Assembly: GCA_041392805.1 (NCBI GenBank)
Contig: JAWKLJ010000001.1
Coordinates: 4,462,501-4,526,500, forward strand
DNA length: 64,000 nt
DNA from: Saprospiraceae bacterium
Lineage (GTDB): Bacteria; Bacteroidota; Bacteroidia; Chitinophagales; Saprospiraceae
Reading direction: 5' to 3'
Shown: piece after piece, positions 56,623 to 64,000 of the stretch
Position numbering within the stretch: position 1 is the first letter of the stretch
Layout: the number at the start of each line of letters is the position of its first letter
Program-made: the position numbers and the translations under genes
Notes under the pieces: generated by a model
What the model saw: the letters and a program-made list of their open reading frames with translations, nothing else
Told to the model about the DNA's origin: nothing
Databases searched by the model: none

Positions 56623-58296
56623 TTAGTCTATCAACAAATCAAAGGTGCGCCCCGTCTCTTCAGCCAATGTATAGCCTGCATCGGCATGGCGGAAAATGCC
56701 CATGGCGGGGTCATTATAAAGGGTGCGCCGGATGCGTTTGGCAGCTGCTTCCGTCCCATCTGCGAGGATAACCATACCGGCATGCTGCGAAAATCCCATC
56801 CCCACGCCTCCGCCATGGTGGAAAGAGATCCAGGTAGCTCCGCCAACGGCATTGGACATCAGGTTGAGCAGTGGCCAATCCGACACTGCGTCGCTGCCGT
56901 CCTTCATTCCTTCCGTTTCTCGATTAGGAGAAGCGACGGAGCCACAATCAAGGTGGTCACGGCCAATTACGATCGGCGCTTTTAGCTTTCCGGTTTTCAC
57001 CAAATCATTAAAAAGAAGCCCGGCTTTTTCGCGTTCGCCCATGCCCAACCAGCAAATCCGGCAGGGGAGGCCCTGAAAGGCTACTTTGTCCTGCGCTTGT
57101 TGCAGCCAATTGATCAAATGGGTGTTTTCGGGAAATGCGGCCATCAAGGCGCGATCGGTGGTGTAAATATCTTCGGGATCACCAGACAGCGCCGCCCAGC
57201 GGAAAGGGCCTTTGCCTTCGCAAAACAAGGGGCGAATAAATTCAGGGACGAAACCCTGGAAATTGAAGGCATTGGCTTCGCCACCCTGACGAGCAAATTC
57301 TCTTAAGTTATTGCCATAATCAAAAACGACACTTCCGCGCTTTTGCATGTCCAACATCAAACCAACATGCCGTGCCATTGACTTAAGCGACTTCTCCAGA
57401 TAAAGCGCGGGGTCTGCTTTTCGCAAATCCAAGGCCGCTGCCAAGCTTACATCATGTGGAATATAGCCGTGAACAGGGTCATGCGCTGAGGTTTGATCCG
57501 TCAAAATATCGGGAATAATCCCATCTTTCAGCAATTGTTCCAAGACATTACCGATGTCTCCCACCAGTCCAATAGAGATCGCCTTCCCTTTCTCTTTGGC
57601 TGCCAGGGCCCACGCTTTTGCCTCCTCGTAGTGGTAGGTCATTTTATCGATATAGCGGGTTGCCAGTCGTTTTTCAATGCGTGCGGGATCGACGTCTACC
57701 CCCAGGAAAGTGGCCCCCGCCATGGTAGCGGCTAATGGTTGTGCGCCACCCATTCCACCTAGGCCACCTGTCACGAGCAGTCGATGCCGCAGGTCTCCTC
57801 CAAAATATTTTTGACCACAAGCAACAAAGGTTTCATAGGTCCCTTGCAGAATACCCTGAGAGCCGATATAGATCCAGCTGCCTGCTGTCATTTGCCCAAA
57901 CATCATCAAGCCCCGCGTTTTCAACTCCTCAAAATGTGCCCAATTGGCCCAGGCTGGCACCAGGTTGCTATTGGCGATGAGCACCCTGGGCGCGTTGGGA
58001 TGGCTGCGAACGATGCCGACGGCTTTGCCTGACTGCACCAATAGGCTATGGTCTTCGTCCAATTCCAATAGGCATTTTATGATTTTTTGCAAGGCAGAGA
58101 CATTGCGGGCAGCCTGGCCAGTGCCGCCGTAGACGATCAGTTTGTTGGGGTCCTCAGCCACCTCGGCATCGAGGTTGTTCAGCAACATGCGCAGCGGGGC
58201 CTCCGTTTGCCAGGACTTGGCATGTAGGGTATTACCGGTCGGCGATTTGTAATGTGGGTGTGTGGCATATTTTTCAATAAAGTCCGAATACTTCAT
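56623..58296 (-). CDS. hutU: Urocanate hydratase
   Basis: This 557-residue protein converts urocanate to imidazolone-propionate using tightly bound NAD+. It has IVYGGTGQAARN near the N-terminus, the NAD-binding TGGLGGMGGAQPLAATMAG, and the active-site region GLPCRICWLGMGEREKAG with the conserved Cys. C-terminal IGRDHLDCGSVASPNRETEG and HHGGGVGMGFSQHAG are hallmarks. Length matches the family. Its ATG lies 23 nt inside the hutH 3' end, so the two are translationally coupled. Confidence 0.97.
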   Translation of the reverse strand: MKYSDFIEKYATHPHYKSPTGNTLHAKSWQTEAPLRMLLNNLDAEVAEDPNKLIVYGGTGQAARNVSALQKIIKCLLELDEDHSLLVQSGKAVGIVRSHPNAPRVLIANSNLVPAWANWAHFEELKTRGLMMFGQMTAGSWIYIGSQGILQGTYETFVACGQKYFGGDLRHRLLVTGGLGGMGGAQPLAATMAGATFLGVDVDPARIEKRLATRYIDKMTYHYEEAKAWALAAKEKGKAISIGLVGDIGNVLEQLLKDGIIPDILTDQTSAHDPVHGYIPHDVSLAAALDLRKADPALYLEKSLKSMARHVGLMLDMQKRGSVVFDYGNNLREFARQGGEANAFNFQGFVPEFIRPLFCEGKGPFRWAALSGDPEDIYTTDRALMAAFPENTHLINWLQQAQDKVAFQGLPCRICWLGMGEREKAGLLFNDLVKTGKLKAPIVIGRDHLDCGSVASPNRETEGMKDGSDAVSDWPLLNLMSNAVGGATWISFHHGGGVGMGFSQHAGMVILADGTEAAAKRIRRTLYNDPAMGIFRHADAGYTLAEETGRTFDLLID

Positions 58297-59848
58297 GCTG
58301 TTTGTTTTTAAAAGAAAGTTGATATGCTTGAGCGACTTCCTCCGTAATGCTAGTTAATGTTTCGGTTCTGACCATGCTAATGAGCAAATCGATTTCATCG
58401 ACAAAAAGGGTGTCGGCTGTGCGATGGCCTACTTGGTCCCTCACCGCCATATAACAGGCTTCCACTAATGGACTGGATGTTAGCGGGCGCTGAAAGTCTA
58501 GCCCCTGCGCGGCATACAACAATTCGATTCCAAGGATTTGCTCCAGGTTTTCAATGACCTGGTAGGCCTTTCGCCCACTGATAGACCCCATGCTCACATG
58601 GTCTTCCTGTCCCAGGGAGGTAGGAATGCTGTCTACAGAAGCTGGGAAACAAAGGGTTTTATTTTCCGATACCAAAGCGGCGGTGGTATATTGTGGAATC
58701 ATAAAACCAGAGTTGAGTCCGACTTCTTCCATGAGTAATTTGGGTACGCCGGGCATTTTTCCTTCGATGCTCAGGTAGATTCGGCGATCCGAGATATTGC
58801 CTAATTCGGCAGCGGCCATTGTAGCGTAGTCGAGTGGTAGGGCAATAGGTTGGCCATGAAAATTTCCGCCGCTGATGATATTGACTTCGTCGAGTAAAAT
58901 GGGGTTATCCGTCACCGAGTTAATTTCGGTATGTATGGCTTCCTTGAGGTGGAGCCAGGCTTGCCGGGAAGCGCCGTGCACCTGAGGGATGCAACGCAAA
59001 GAATAGGGGTCCTGGACGCGGGCACAATCTTCGTGGGATTTCATGATGGCCGATTCCGCTAGCAAATGTCTAAGCCGCTCGGCTACATAGCTACAGCCGA
59101 GGTGAGGACGTAATCGATGCAGATCAGGGTGAAAAGGTTTGGCGGAGCCGGTGAGGGCTTCGAGCATCATGGCCGCAATGATATCGGCCTGATCCAGGCA
59201 GCTTTGCAAACGCGCGGCTACGGCTACCCCATAGGCGGACATAAATTGGGTGCCATTGATTAAAGCCAGTCCTTCCTTTGCCTGCAATTGCAAGGGTTTC
59301 AGTTGGTATTGCTGTAAGACCTCCGCAGCAGGTTTTAAAATCCCCTGGTGGTAAACCTTTCCCAAGCCAATCAGCGGTAAAAACAAATGAGACAGGGGGG
59401 CCAGATCGCCGGAAGCTCCTACCGAGCCTTGGGCCGGGACAACAGGAATAACATCTTCGTCGATATGCCATAAAATGCGTTCCAAGGTGGACAAAGCAAT
59501 GCCCGAATAGCCTTGGGCTAAAGCCTGCACCTTAAGAATGAGCATTAGTTTGGCTATTTCCGGGGGGATAGCTGGCCCCACGCCCACACTATGACTCTTC
59601 AATAAATTATGCTGCAATTCATTAGAAAGGCGACCCGAGACGAAGGTGGTACACAAGGGGCCAAAACCTGTCGTTACCCCATATACAATGCGTTCTTCGC
59701 TGACCACCTGTTCCACCAGTTGGCGGCTTTGCTGAATCTTGCTGATGCTCTGCGGATCCAGGATGCCTTGGCGCTGCCCTCTCGCAATTTCCAGTGCCAA
59801 ACCGATGGAGAGTTGTGCTGCACCATATTGAAAAAGCGGTTTACTCAT
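58274..59848 (-). CDS. hutH: Histidine ammonia-lyase
   Basis: This 524-residue protein removes ammonia from L-histidine to give urocanate. The Ala-Ser-Gly triad that cyclises into the MIO cofactor is at residues 145-147 (GSVGASGDLAPLSH). YGVTTGFGPL near residue 56 supplies the conserved tyrosine, and QDPYSLRC and the ENKTLCFPASVDSIPTS segment are also typical. The start codon overlaps the stop of the MarR-GNAT gene (ATGA). First enzyme gene of the operon, followed by hutU with a 23-nt overlap. Confidence 0.97.
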   Translation of the reverse strand: MSKPLFQYGAAQLSIGLALEIARGQRQGILDPQSISKIQQSRQLVEQVVSEERIVYGVTTGFGPLCTTFVSGRLSNELQHNLLKSHSVGVGPAIPPEIAKLMLILKVQALAQGYSGIALSTLERILWHIDEDVIPVVPAQGSVGASGDLAPLSHLFLPLIGLGKVYHQGILKPAAEVLQQYQLKPLQLQAKEGLALINGTQFMSAYGVAVAARLQSCLDQADIIAAMMLEALTGSAKPFHPDLHRLRPHLGCSYVAERLRHLLAESAIMKSHEDCARVQDPYSLRCIPQVHGASRQAWLHLKEAIHTEINSVTDNPILLDEVNIISGGNFHGQPIALPLDYATMAAAELGNISDRRIYLSIEGKMPGVPKLLMEEVGLNSGFMIPQYTTAALVSENKTLCFPASVDSIPTSLGQEDHVSMGSISGRKAYQVIENLEQILGIELLYAAQGLDFQRPLTSSPLVEACYMAVRDQVGHRTADTLFVDEIDLLISMVRTETLTSITEEVAQAYQLSFKNKQHEVFGLY

Positions 59849-60714
59849 GATGCTAAGGTTTGATAAGTATTGATGGTAAAAGTGAAGGCCTCTTTAATTA
59901 ATAAGCGGATTAAAGGCATTTCGGGTGACTGGATATACAAATTGCTATTGGCTTTTTCCAGCTCCAAATCGCTGTAGGCTTGGTGTAAAAGCGCCGTTGC
60001 CAATCCCTTTTTACGAAAATCCGTCTTCACAAACACCTGCCACAACATGTAATTGTTGGGATGTTTGGTTGGCAGCAAGGCTAATGCCCCTATCAAGCTA
60101 TTGGCATGCCATACCCCCCACAATAACACCCCCTCCGGCAAATCCAGGAATCGGTTTTCACTCTCCTGCTTGAAGCTTTCAAAATGCCCCTGATAGGGCC
60201 GCTCCTGCAAACGCACCAATTGGTAATCTAAATCAGGCATAAAGGCCAATACTTTGGCAGATAAAACATGTTTTTCCAATTGCCCTTCCAGTTGATCCAA
60301 GGCCGCTAAAAATTGCTTCAAATAGGCTTTGTCTTCCCACAAGGTCTGCATGGCCAGATCCATTGAAGTCCACACAGGTTTTACTTTATGCAGCAGGTTT
60401 TTTCCCGCTTTGGTTAGGCTAACTTTCTTTTTGCGGCCATCTTCCCCATCCTCGACCAAAGCGACCAATCCCTTTTTTCGGAGACTACTCACCATCTGAC
60501 TAATAGCAGAATGCGAAACGTCTAGCCTTGCGGCCATATCGGTCATAGCAATAGGCCCCCCTTCCCGCAATAAATAGAAAACAGGAAACCAACTTGGTTC
60601 AAATTCAATTCCCAATTCTTGATAAATCAGCCCGATTTCCTGAAGAAATTTCTCGCTAAGTCGCTTCAATCGAGTCCCAAGAATTAAGCCTGCTGCTTGT
60701 TGGTAGAAATTCAT
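59845..60714 (-). CDS. MarR-GNAT fusion, probable regulator of the hut operon
   Basis: This 289-residue protein starts at the ATG at 60714 (MNFYQQAAGL), 9 nt beyond a palindrome; the frame continues 17 codons upstream but through promoter sequence. Residues ~1-140 are a MarR winged helix (GGPIAMTDMAARLDVSHSAISQMV, then LVALVEDGEDGRKKKVSLT). Residues ~150-289 are a GNAT acetyltransferase (MLWQVFVKTDFRKKGLATALL for acetyl-CoA binding). It overlaps hutH by 4 nt. Control of its own operon is strongly suggested by the palindrome; the GNAT part may sense or modify a ligand. Confidence 0.92.
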   Translation of the reverse strand: MNFYQQAAGLILGTRLKRLSEKFLQEIGLIYQELGIEFEPSWFPVFYLLREGGPIAMTDMAARLDVSHSAISQMVSSLRKKGLVALVEDGEDGRKKKVSLTKAGKNLLHKVKPVWTSMDLAMQTLWEDKAYLKQFLAALDQLEGQLEKHVLSAKVLAFMPDLDYQLVRLQERPYQGHFESFKQESENRFLDLPEGVLLWGVWHANSLIGALALLPTKHPNNYMLWQVFVKTDFRKKGLATALLHQAYSDLELEKANSNLYIQSPEMPLIRLLIKEAFTFTINTYQTLAS

Positions 60715-60722
60715 TGTATAAG

Positions 60723-60748
60723 TATTTGTATAAGTACTTATACAAATA
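60723..60748. promoter_or_regulatory. 26-bp perfect palindrome, probable MarR operator
   Basis: The half-site is TATTTGTATAAGT and its exact reverse complement follows directly (centre between 60735 and 60736). A third half, TTGTATAAGTA at 60714-60724, repeats 12 bp away and reaches the start codon. The palindrome overlaps the -7 box and the expected start of transcription of the hut operon, so binding should block initiation. Confidence 0.85.
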
Positions 60749-60775
60749 TAATACATGTTTACCAACCTTGCAAAA
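60743..60775 (-). promoter_or_regulatory. Bacteroidota-type promoter of the hut operon
   Basis: Read on the minus strand: TTTTG at 60775-60771, 20 nt, then TATATTTG at 60750-60743, an exact fit to TAnnTTTG. It lies ~30-60 nt upstream of the MarR-GNAT start and overlaps the palindromic operator. Confidence 0.75.
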
Positions 60776-60811
60776 TATTTTCGCTAACAAAAAAATAACG
60801 ATCGTAAATGT

Positions 60812-60842
60812 TTTGTTTGTAATCAAAAAAGATATAAATTTA
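60812..60842 (+). promoter_or_regulatory. Candidate promoter for the 60860 gene
   Basis: TTTG at 60812-60815, 19 nt, then TAAATTTA at 60835-60842 (seven of eight positions if TAnnTTTG). It lies 17 nt before the ATG, so the transcript would have a very short leader. Confidence 0.45.
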
Positions 60843-60859
60843 CATCAAATAAAGGATTT

Positions 60860-61360
60860 ATGGTTATAGGTAGACGCGCTCATGAAAAAGAGAACGTTCC
60901 TTTTCAGGATAAATCTCCCTTCTCAAAATGGCTTATTCTTTTGTTGATTATAACCAGTTCAACGACGATTGTAATAAAAATCGGGAAAAGGTTGTTTAGA
61001 TTTGAAGACGAAAGAAAAGAATTGGAAAGGCAATTAGATCGTTATAATAATGCAGAGCAATATGTATTGTTGGCTACAAGGAGTGGTTGGTTCAAGTGTT
61101 GCAAATGCGCTGTTAAAAACGTATTTTTGTTAAACGGGCAAGTGTGGAAGTATGGGTCCACATTGAAAAAATATAGATATTCTAAATTTTTTTTGAGTGC
61201 AAATAATCTAGAGTATATTATTGAATTTGAGGGAGATTTAACAAGTTGTAGAAAAGAGGAGATTACAAAGATTAGAATGTATAAATTTTCTTCAGAGAAT
61301 GTTAATCGTAGCCTTGAAAGTCGGTTATTAAGACCTCCAGGTAATTGTAAAAACTATTAA
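60860..61360 (+). CDS. Membrane-anchored protein, possible toxin-like (GIY-YIG-type?) C-terminal domain
   Basis: This 166-residue protein has one membrane helix (about residues 24-42, WLILLLIITSSTTIVIKIG), then a charged coiled-coil stretch (RFEDERKELERQLDRYNN). The C-terminal ~95 residues have CCKC, FLLNGQVWKYGST, RY, an acidic stretch, and ESRLLRPPGNCKNY. This layout resembles toxin-tip domains of Bacteroidota and weakly GIY-YIG-type nucleases (KYG.T ... E..L..PPGN), a recollection that needs a profile search. AT-rich against its neighbours, suggesting transfer. A 106-residue gene follows after 9 nt. Otherwise unrecognised. Confidence 0.75.
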   Translation: MVIGRRAHEKENVPFQDKSPFSKWLILLLIITSSTTIVIKIGKRLFRFEDERKELERQLDRYNNAEQYVLLATRSGWFKCCKCAVKNVFLLNGQVWKYGSTLKKYRYSKFFLSANNLEYIIEFEGDLTSCRKEEITKIRMYKFSSENVNRSLESRLLRPPGNCKNY

Positions 61361-61369
61361 TTGGGAAAG

Positions 61370-61687
61370 ATGAAGGTTCAACGAATGATACATAAAGATG
61401 TTATTGGAAAAGTGAATACCTATACACTTGACGATAAATTAATACATTTGGATATCCCTTTAGTCATTACCTTCCTTGCTTTACCAGATAATTATACCGC
61501 TGATGGTATTGAACAGGAAGATGGTGAAACCTACCTTACCATCCGACTTCCCTACGAGCAAATCAAAAATTGTGCGGGTAGTGCTTTACCGTTGATGACC
61601 TTCGCACTCCTTTCTCAGATCAGGCATTTAAAGCATATGGACTGGTACAATGTGTATTGGCAGGTGAAAAATGCCTTGCGGGCTTAG
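61370..61687 (+). CDS. Small protein, possible partner or immunity protein of the 60860 gene
   Basis: This protein of ~105 residues starts at the ATG at 61370, 9 nt after the preceding stop; a TTG at 61361 is less likely. It is acidic in the middle (NYTADGIEQEDGETYLTIRLP), has a hydrophobic segment, LPLMTFALLSQIRH, and is not recognised. Its close spacing behind the unusual 166-residue gene, small size and acidic character are what one expects of an immunity protein, but nothing more supports that. Confidence 0.65.
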   Translation: MKVQRMIHKDVIGKVNTYTLDDKLIHLDIPLVITFLALPDNYTADGIEQEDGETYLTIRLPYEQIKNCAGSALPLMTFALLSQIRHLKHMDWYNVYWQVKNALRA

Positions 61688-61726
61688 TAGCATAAGTCAT
61701 CCCTAATTTTACCAGGGTAGTTGTTT

Positions 61727-61816
61727 GGGCGTGGAGTTATTGGAGGTTAAGAGGTATTGGAGGGCTCAATTTAACTTTTCTCCATTACCTCCCCACCTCC
61801 AATACCTCTACGTCCC
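61727..61816. repeat. Interspersed GGACGT/GGTATTGGAG family, copy 3
   Basis: GGGCGTGGAGTTATTGGAGG and GAGGTATTGGAGGG on the left face CCTCCAATACCTCTACGTCC on the right, giving an imperfect hairpin around an ~35-nt centre. It lies between two convergent genes. Confidence 0.7.
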
Positions 61817-61874
61817 CAAAAAAACCTTGGATTCATCCCAGAAAAAACCAGGCTCCATCTCGCTTCTTTTCCGC

Positions 61875-62990
61875 TTACATCTGGTTCACCTTAAGGCTAC
61901 CATGCGACAAACGAGCTTTAAGCAAGCTGTTGCTATTGCTTCCTCCTAGCGAACCTTTTATCGTTTTACTATTGTTTTTCTCTACATGGTATTGAACGTC
62001 CATGCCGTTGGGGTAGGAGAGTCCACCATATTCAGTAGAGGCCTCCATCTTGAAAGCAGCACCACTACCTACGTCCACGCCGAAACTAGTATGTGAGCCT
62101 ACGAGAATGACTTCAGAGAAATCATTGCCAAGGCCGGCGGAACAGCCACCATGACTCATATCCAGGTTAAGCACTTTTGATGCCTTTTCTATTTTCATGG
62201 TGGTATGACTACCATTGACCTGTACCATTTCAGCTGTCCCAATCTGAATTCTATCATGGCTACTACTATTGGTCTGAAATCCGGTAATGGCCCCCAGGCG
62301 CAATTGGCTATGGCCAGAAGCACTATTGATATAACCTCCGTTTTTAAGGTCGAAGGTAGCATGCCGAATATCCAAATCAACTTCCCCAGCCCTTTCGGCG
62401 GATAAACTTCCATGACTAACATTGGCATTGAGCGGTCCTGTAGAAGAAAAGAACCCCTTGCTATGCGCCATGTCAATTTTGGCTTCGGAGCCCAATTGGC
62501 CGGCACGGAATTCGCCATGTCTAAATTCGATCATGACTTTGGCTGCCATGTCATCGATGGAGGCATGACCATGTTTGTGTCTGAGTTCCAAGTTGTTGGT
62601 AGCAGGCAAATACACTACATAATCAACTGAAAGTTTGGCCTGGTTGTTATTGCTCCAAAAATTATCGAGTATTTTGTCGAAAACCGTTTCCGCAGAGACG
62701 CTGTTGGCGGAATTTGAAAATTGAATATCAATAGCATCCAAGGCTTTCTGTGCATTAGCTTCTTTGCTCGTTTCTACTTTTATCAGGACTTCAATTTTCA
62801 CCTTATTTTGGTTCCAGGTATTTATGTCAACCTTGCCATGCTTATTCGAAATGCTGGTGTTGCCATCAGCTGTGATGTCAAATTCTTTTTTGATGGTTTT
62901 GGTGAATTCTTGTAAGGTGGCACTACTTAATTGAAATGAAAAAGTGCAAAAACTAAGGAGTAATAAGAATACTTGCGCAGTTATTTTCAT
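61875..62990 (-). CDS. Secreted DUF4097/adhesin-like beta-helical protein
   Basis: This 371-residue protein has a signal peptide (VFLLLLSFCTFSFQLSSA). The mature part opens with KTIKKEFDITADGNTSISNKHGKVDINTW, a pattern seen in DUF4097-type proteins, and continues as short beta repeats with recurring HG/SHG turns (LELRHKHGHASID, IEFRHGEFRAG, ANVSHGSLSAERAG, LDMSHGGCSAG). A right-handed beta-helix is likely. Such proteins often sit beside sigma/anti-sigma genes; none is adjacent here. Function unknown. Confidence 0.85.
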   Translation of the reverse strand: MKITAQVFLLLLSFCTFSFQLSSATLQEFTKTIKKEFDITADGNTSISNKHGKVDINTWNQNKVKIEVLIKVETSKEANAQKALDAIDIQFSNSANSVSAETVFDKILDNFWSNNNQAKLSVDYVVYLPATNNLELRHKHGHASIDDMAAKVMIEFRHGEFRAGQLGSEAKIDMAHSKGFFSSTGPLNANVSHGSLSAERAGEVDLDIRHATFDLKNGGYINSASGHSQLRLGAITGFQTNSSSHDRIQIGTAEMVQVNGSHTTMKIEKASKVLNLDMSHGGCSAGLGNDFSEVILVGSHTSFGVDVGSGAAFKMEASTEYGGLSYPNGMDVQYHVEKNNSKTIKGSLGGSNSNSLLKARLSHGSLKVNQM

Positions 62991-63120
62991 TGCTAAAATT
63001 TTTTATGTTGAAATATTAATGATAAAGACATCAAATTATTGAAAGGGTTGGAATATAAGCATCATGTAAACTAATGATGCAAAAATAACCAGGTCCCCCC
63101 TATCGTCCCTGTTTAATTCC

Positions 63121-63254
63121 TGGACTTTTGACATTTGCTGTTTTGAAGTCGGAAGTCGGAAGTCGAAAAGGCTCGCAATTATCCCACTTTTCCGATTTCC
63201 GACTTCCCACTTCTAGTCTGGAAACGAAGGATTTTCCAAAGCGTCAAAAGTCCA
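63121..63254. repeat. MITE-like element with 12-bp terminal inverted repeats and GTCGGAAG stem
   Basis: TGGACTTTTGAC (63121-63132) and GTCAAAAGTCCA (63243-63254) are perfect inverted ends. TTAATTC flanks the element on both sides one base out, like a target duplication. Inside, GAAGTCGGAAGTCGG pairs with CCGATTTCCGACTTCCCACTT. It shares stem words and one end with the element at 40643-40841. The rest of the gap 62991-63404 shows no gene. Confidence 0.75.
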
Positions 63255-63404
63255 ATTAATTCAGAAAGGGAAAAATAAAAGCAGGTCTTTTGTAGGGTCA
63301 TGCCAAGATGCGTAGTATAAAAAAAGCACCAATTTCTTTCTTTTACAAAGCTTTTAGATTAACTATGTCCTTCGTAAGACCAAATACAACACAAAGCCCT
63401 AAGC

Positions 63405-64000
63405 ATGGAATCCATTAGTGCCTTTGAGATCATCAAAGTAGGCATAGGTCCATCGAGCTCACATACGATGGGGCCTTGGAAAGCTGCCGAAATGTTTCTT
63501 GCCTTATTGGAGGAGGCCCATCCTATTGAAGCTATTCAGCAGCTTAAAATTTACCTTTACGGCTCGCTTGCCTTGACCGGTATCGGCCATGGAACGGATG
63601 TGGCAGTGCTCATGGGCTTGAGTGGAGAGGATTATACCCAAATTGATACAGATACCATTCCACATCGGGTAGCGGTCATCAAAAGCCAATCAAAGCTATT
63701 ATTGAATGGCAAATACTTGCTCCCTTTTTCCTATGAAAGTGATATCATTTTTGCCATGAATCAATTCCTGCCTTTCCATGCCAATGGGATGCGCTTTGAG
63801 GCATTCCTGAAAGATGGACAAGGTTTTTCCAAGGAATATTTTTCCGTTGGAGGCGGGTTTGTGGCCACCGAAGAAGATAGAATTATCAATAAGGACCCAA
63901 TCGAAACGGCTTATCCTTGTCATAAAGCGCAAGATATTGCGACCAATTGCCATAAGTTAGGATTGACGGTCAGTGACTTGGTGATGTTGAATGAACAAGC
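63405..64000 (+). CDS. L-serine dehydratase (iron-sulfur type), 5' part, runs off the window
   Basis: The frame is open from the ATG at 63405 to the window edge (~198 residues). It starts MESISAFEIIKVGIGPSSSH followed by TMGPWKA, the conserved opening of the serine dehydratase beta domain, and continues with ALTGIGHGTDVAVLMGLSGE and FSVGGGFV. The enzyme turns L-serine into pyruvate and ammonia and needs a [4Fe-4S] cluster, whose cysteines lie in the alpha domain beyond the window. Confidence 0.93.
   Translation, partial: MESISAFEIIKVGIGPSSSHTMGPWKAAEMFLALLEEAHPIEAIQQLKIYLYGSLALTGIGHGTDVAVLMGLSGEDYTQIDTDTIPHRVAVIKSQSKLLLNGKYLLPFSYESDIIFAMNQFLPFHANGMRFEAFLKDGQGFSKEYFSVGGGFVATEEDRIINKDPIETAYPCHKAQDIATNCHKLGLTVSDLVMLNEQ

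Overview
The window reads as chromosome of a member of the Bacteroidota, most likely a Saprospiraceae-type environmental bacterium. Supporting signs are type IX secretion (T9SS) sorting domains, very large SprB-repeat proteins, a PorP/SprF protein, a SusC/SusD pair, CRTAC1-type FG-GAP/UnbV lipoproteins, weak Shine-Dalgarno sites and promoter candidates of the Bacteroidota TTTG-N19/20-TAnnTTTG type. No sequence search was possible, so genus-level placement is inference.

Layout. 1-2120: 3' part of a 23S rRNA gene, a 5S rRNA gene and a terminator. 2177-7934: ECF sigma factor, small proline-rich protein, small MscS-like membrane protein, DNA polymerase I and an LpxD-like acyltransferase. 8450-21873: a surface/secretion block with a 3433-residue T9SS substrate (Kazal, pre-peptidase-like, 25 SprB repeats, cohesin and dockerin-like modules), a second T9SS substrate and a PorP/SprF protein. 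21882-25492: an RNA-repair cassette of RlaP-type nucleotidyltransferase, RNA ligase and HD-polynucleotide kinase, interrupted by a convergent SRPBCC gene. 25658-26290: histidine phosphatase with an altered RHG motif. 26338-40448 (minus): AraC regulator, SusC, SusD, UnbV/FG-GAP lipoprotein, CxxCH/FG-GAP lipoprotein, sialidase-like lipoprotein and an acetolactate-decarboxylase-like lipoprotein, resembling a nutrient-utilisation locus. 40859-48579: further T9SS substrates, a thioredoxin-like protein and lipoproteins. 49330-50760: adenosine deaminase and the ruin of a nucleoside hydrolase. 51118-53622: zinc metalloprotease. 54012-60714 (minus): a histidine-utilisation operon (MarR-GNAT, hutH, hutU, hutI, hutG) with a palindromic operator over its promoter. 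60860-64000: a possible toxin/immunity-like pair, a DUF4097-like protein and the start of L-serine dehydratase.

The hut genes would take histidine to glutamate, and serine dehydratase would deaminate serine, suggesting amino-acid catabolism. The SusC/D block and the T9SS proteins suggest a predator or degrader that works on polymers outside the cell.

The least expected content is intergenic. Several families of long imperfect hairpins recur in gaps and at gene ends. In two families the tip and outer boundary are conserved between copies while the stem arms differ in sequence yet still pair, which suggests that the structure is maintained. A ~130-bp tandem array lies at 48580-49300.
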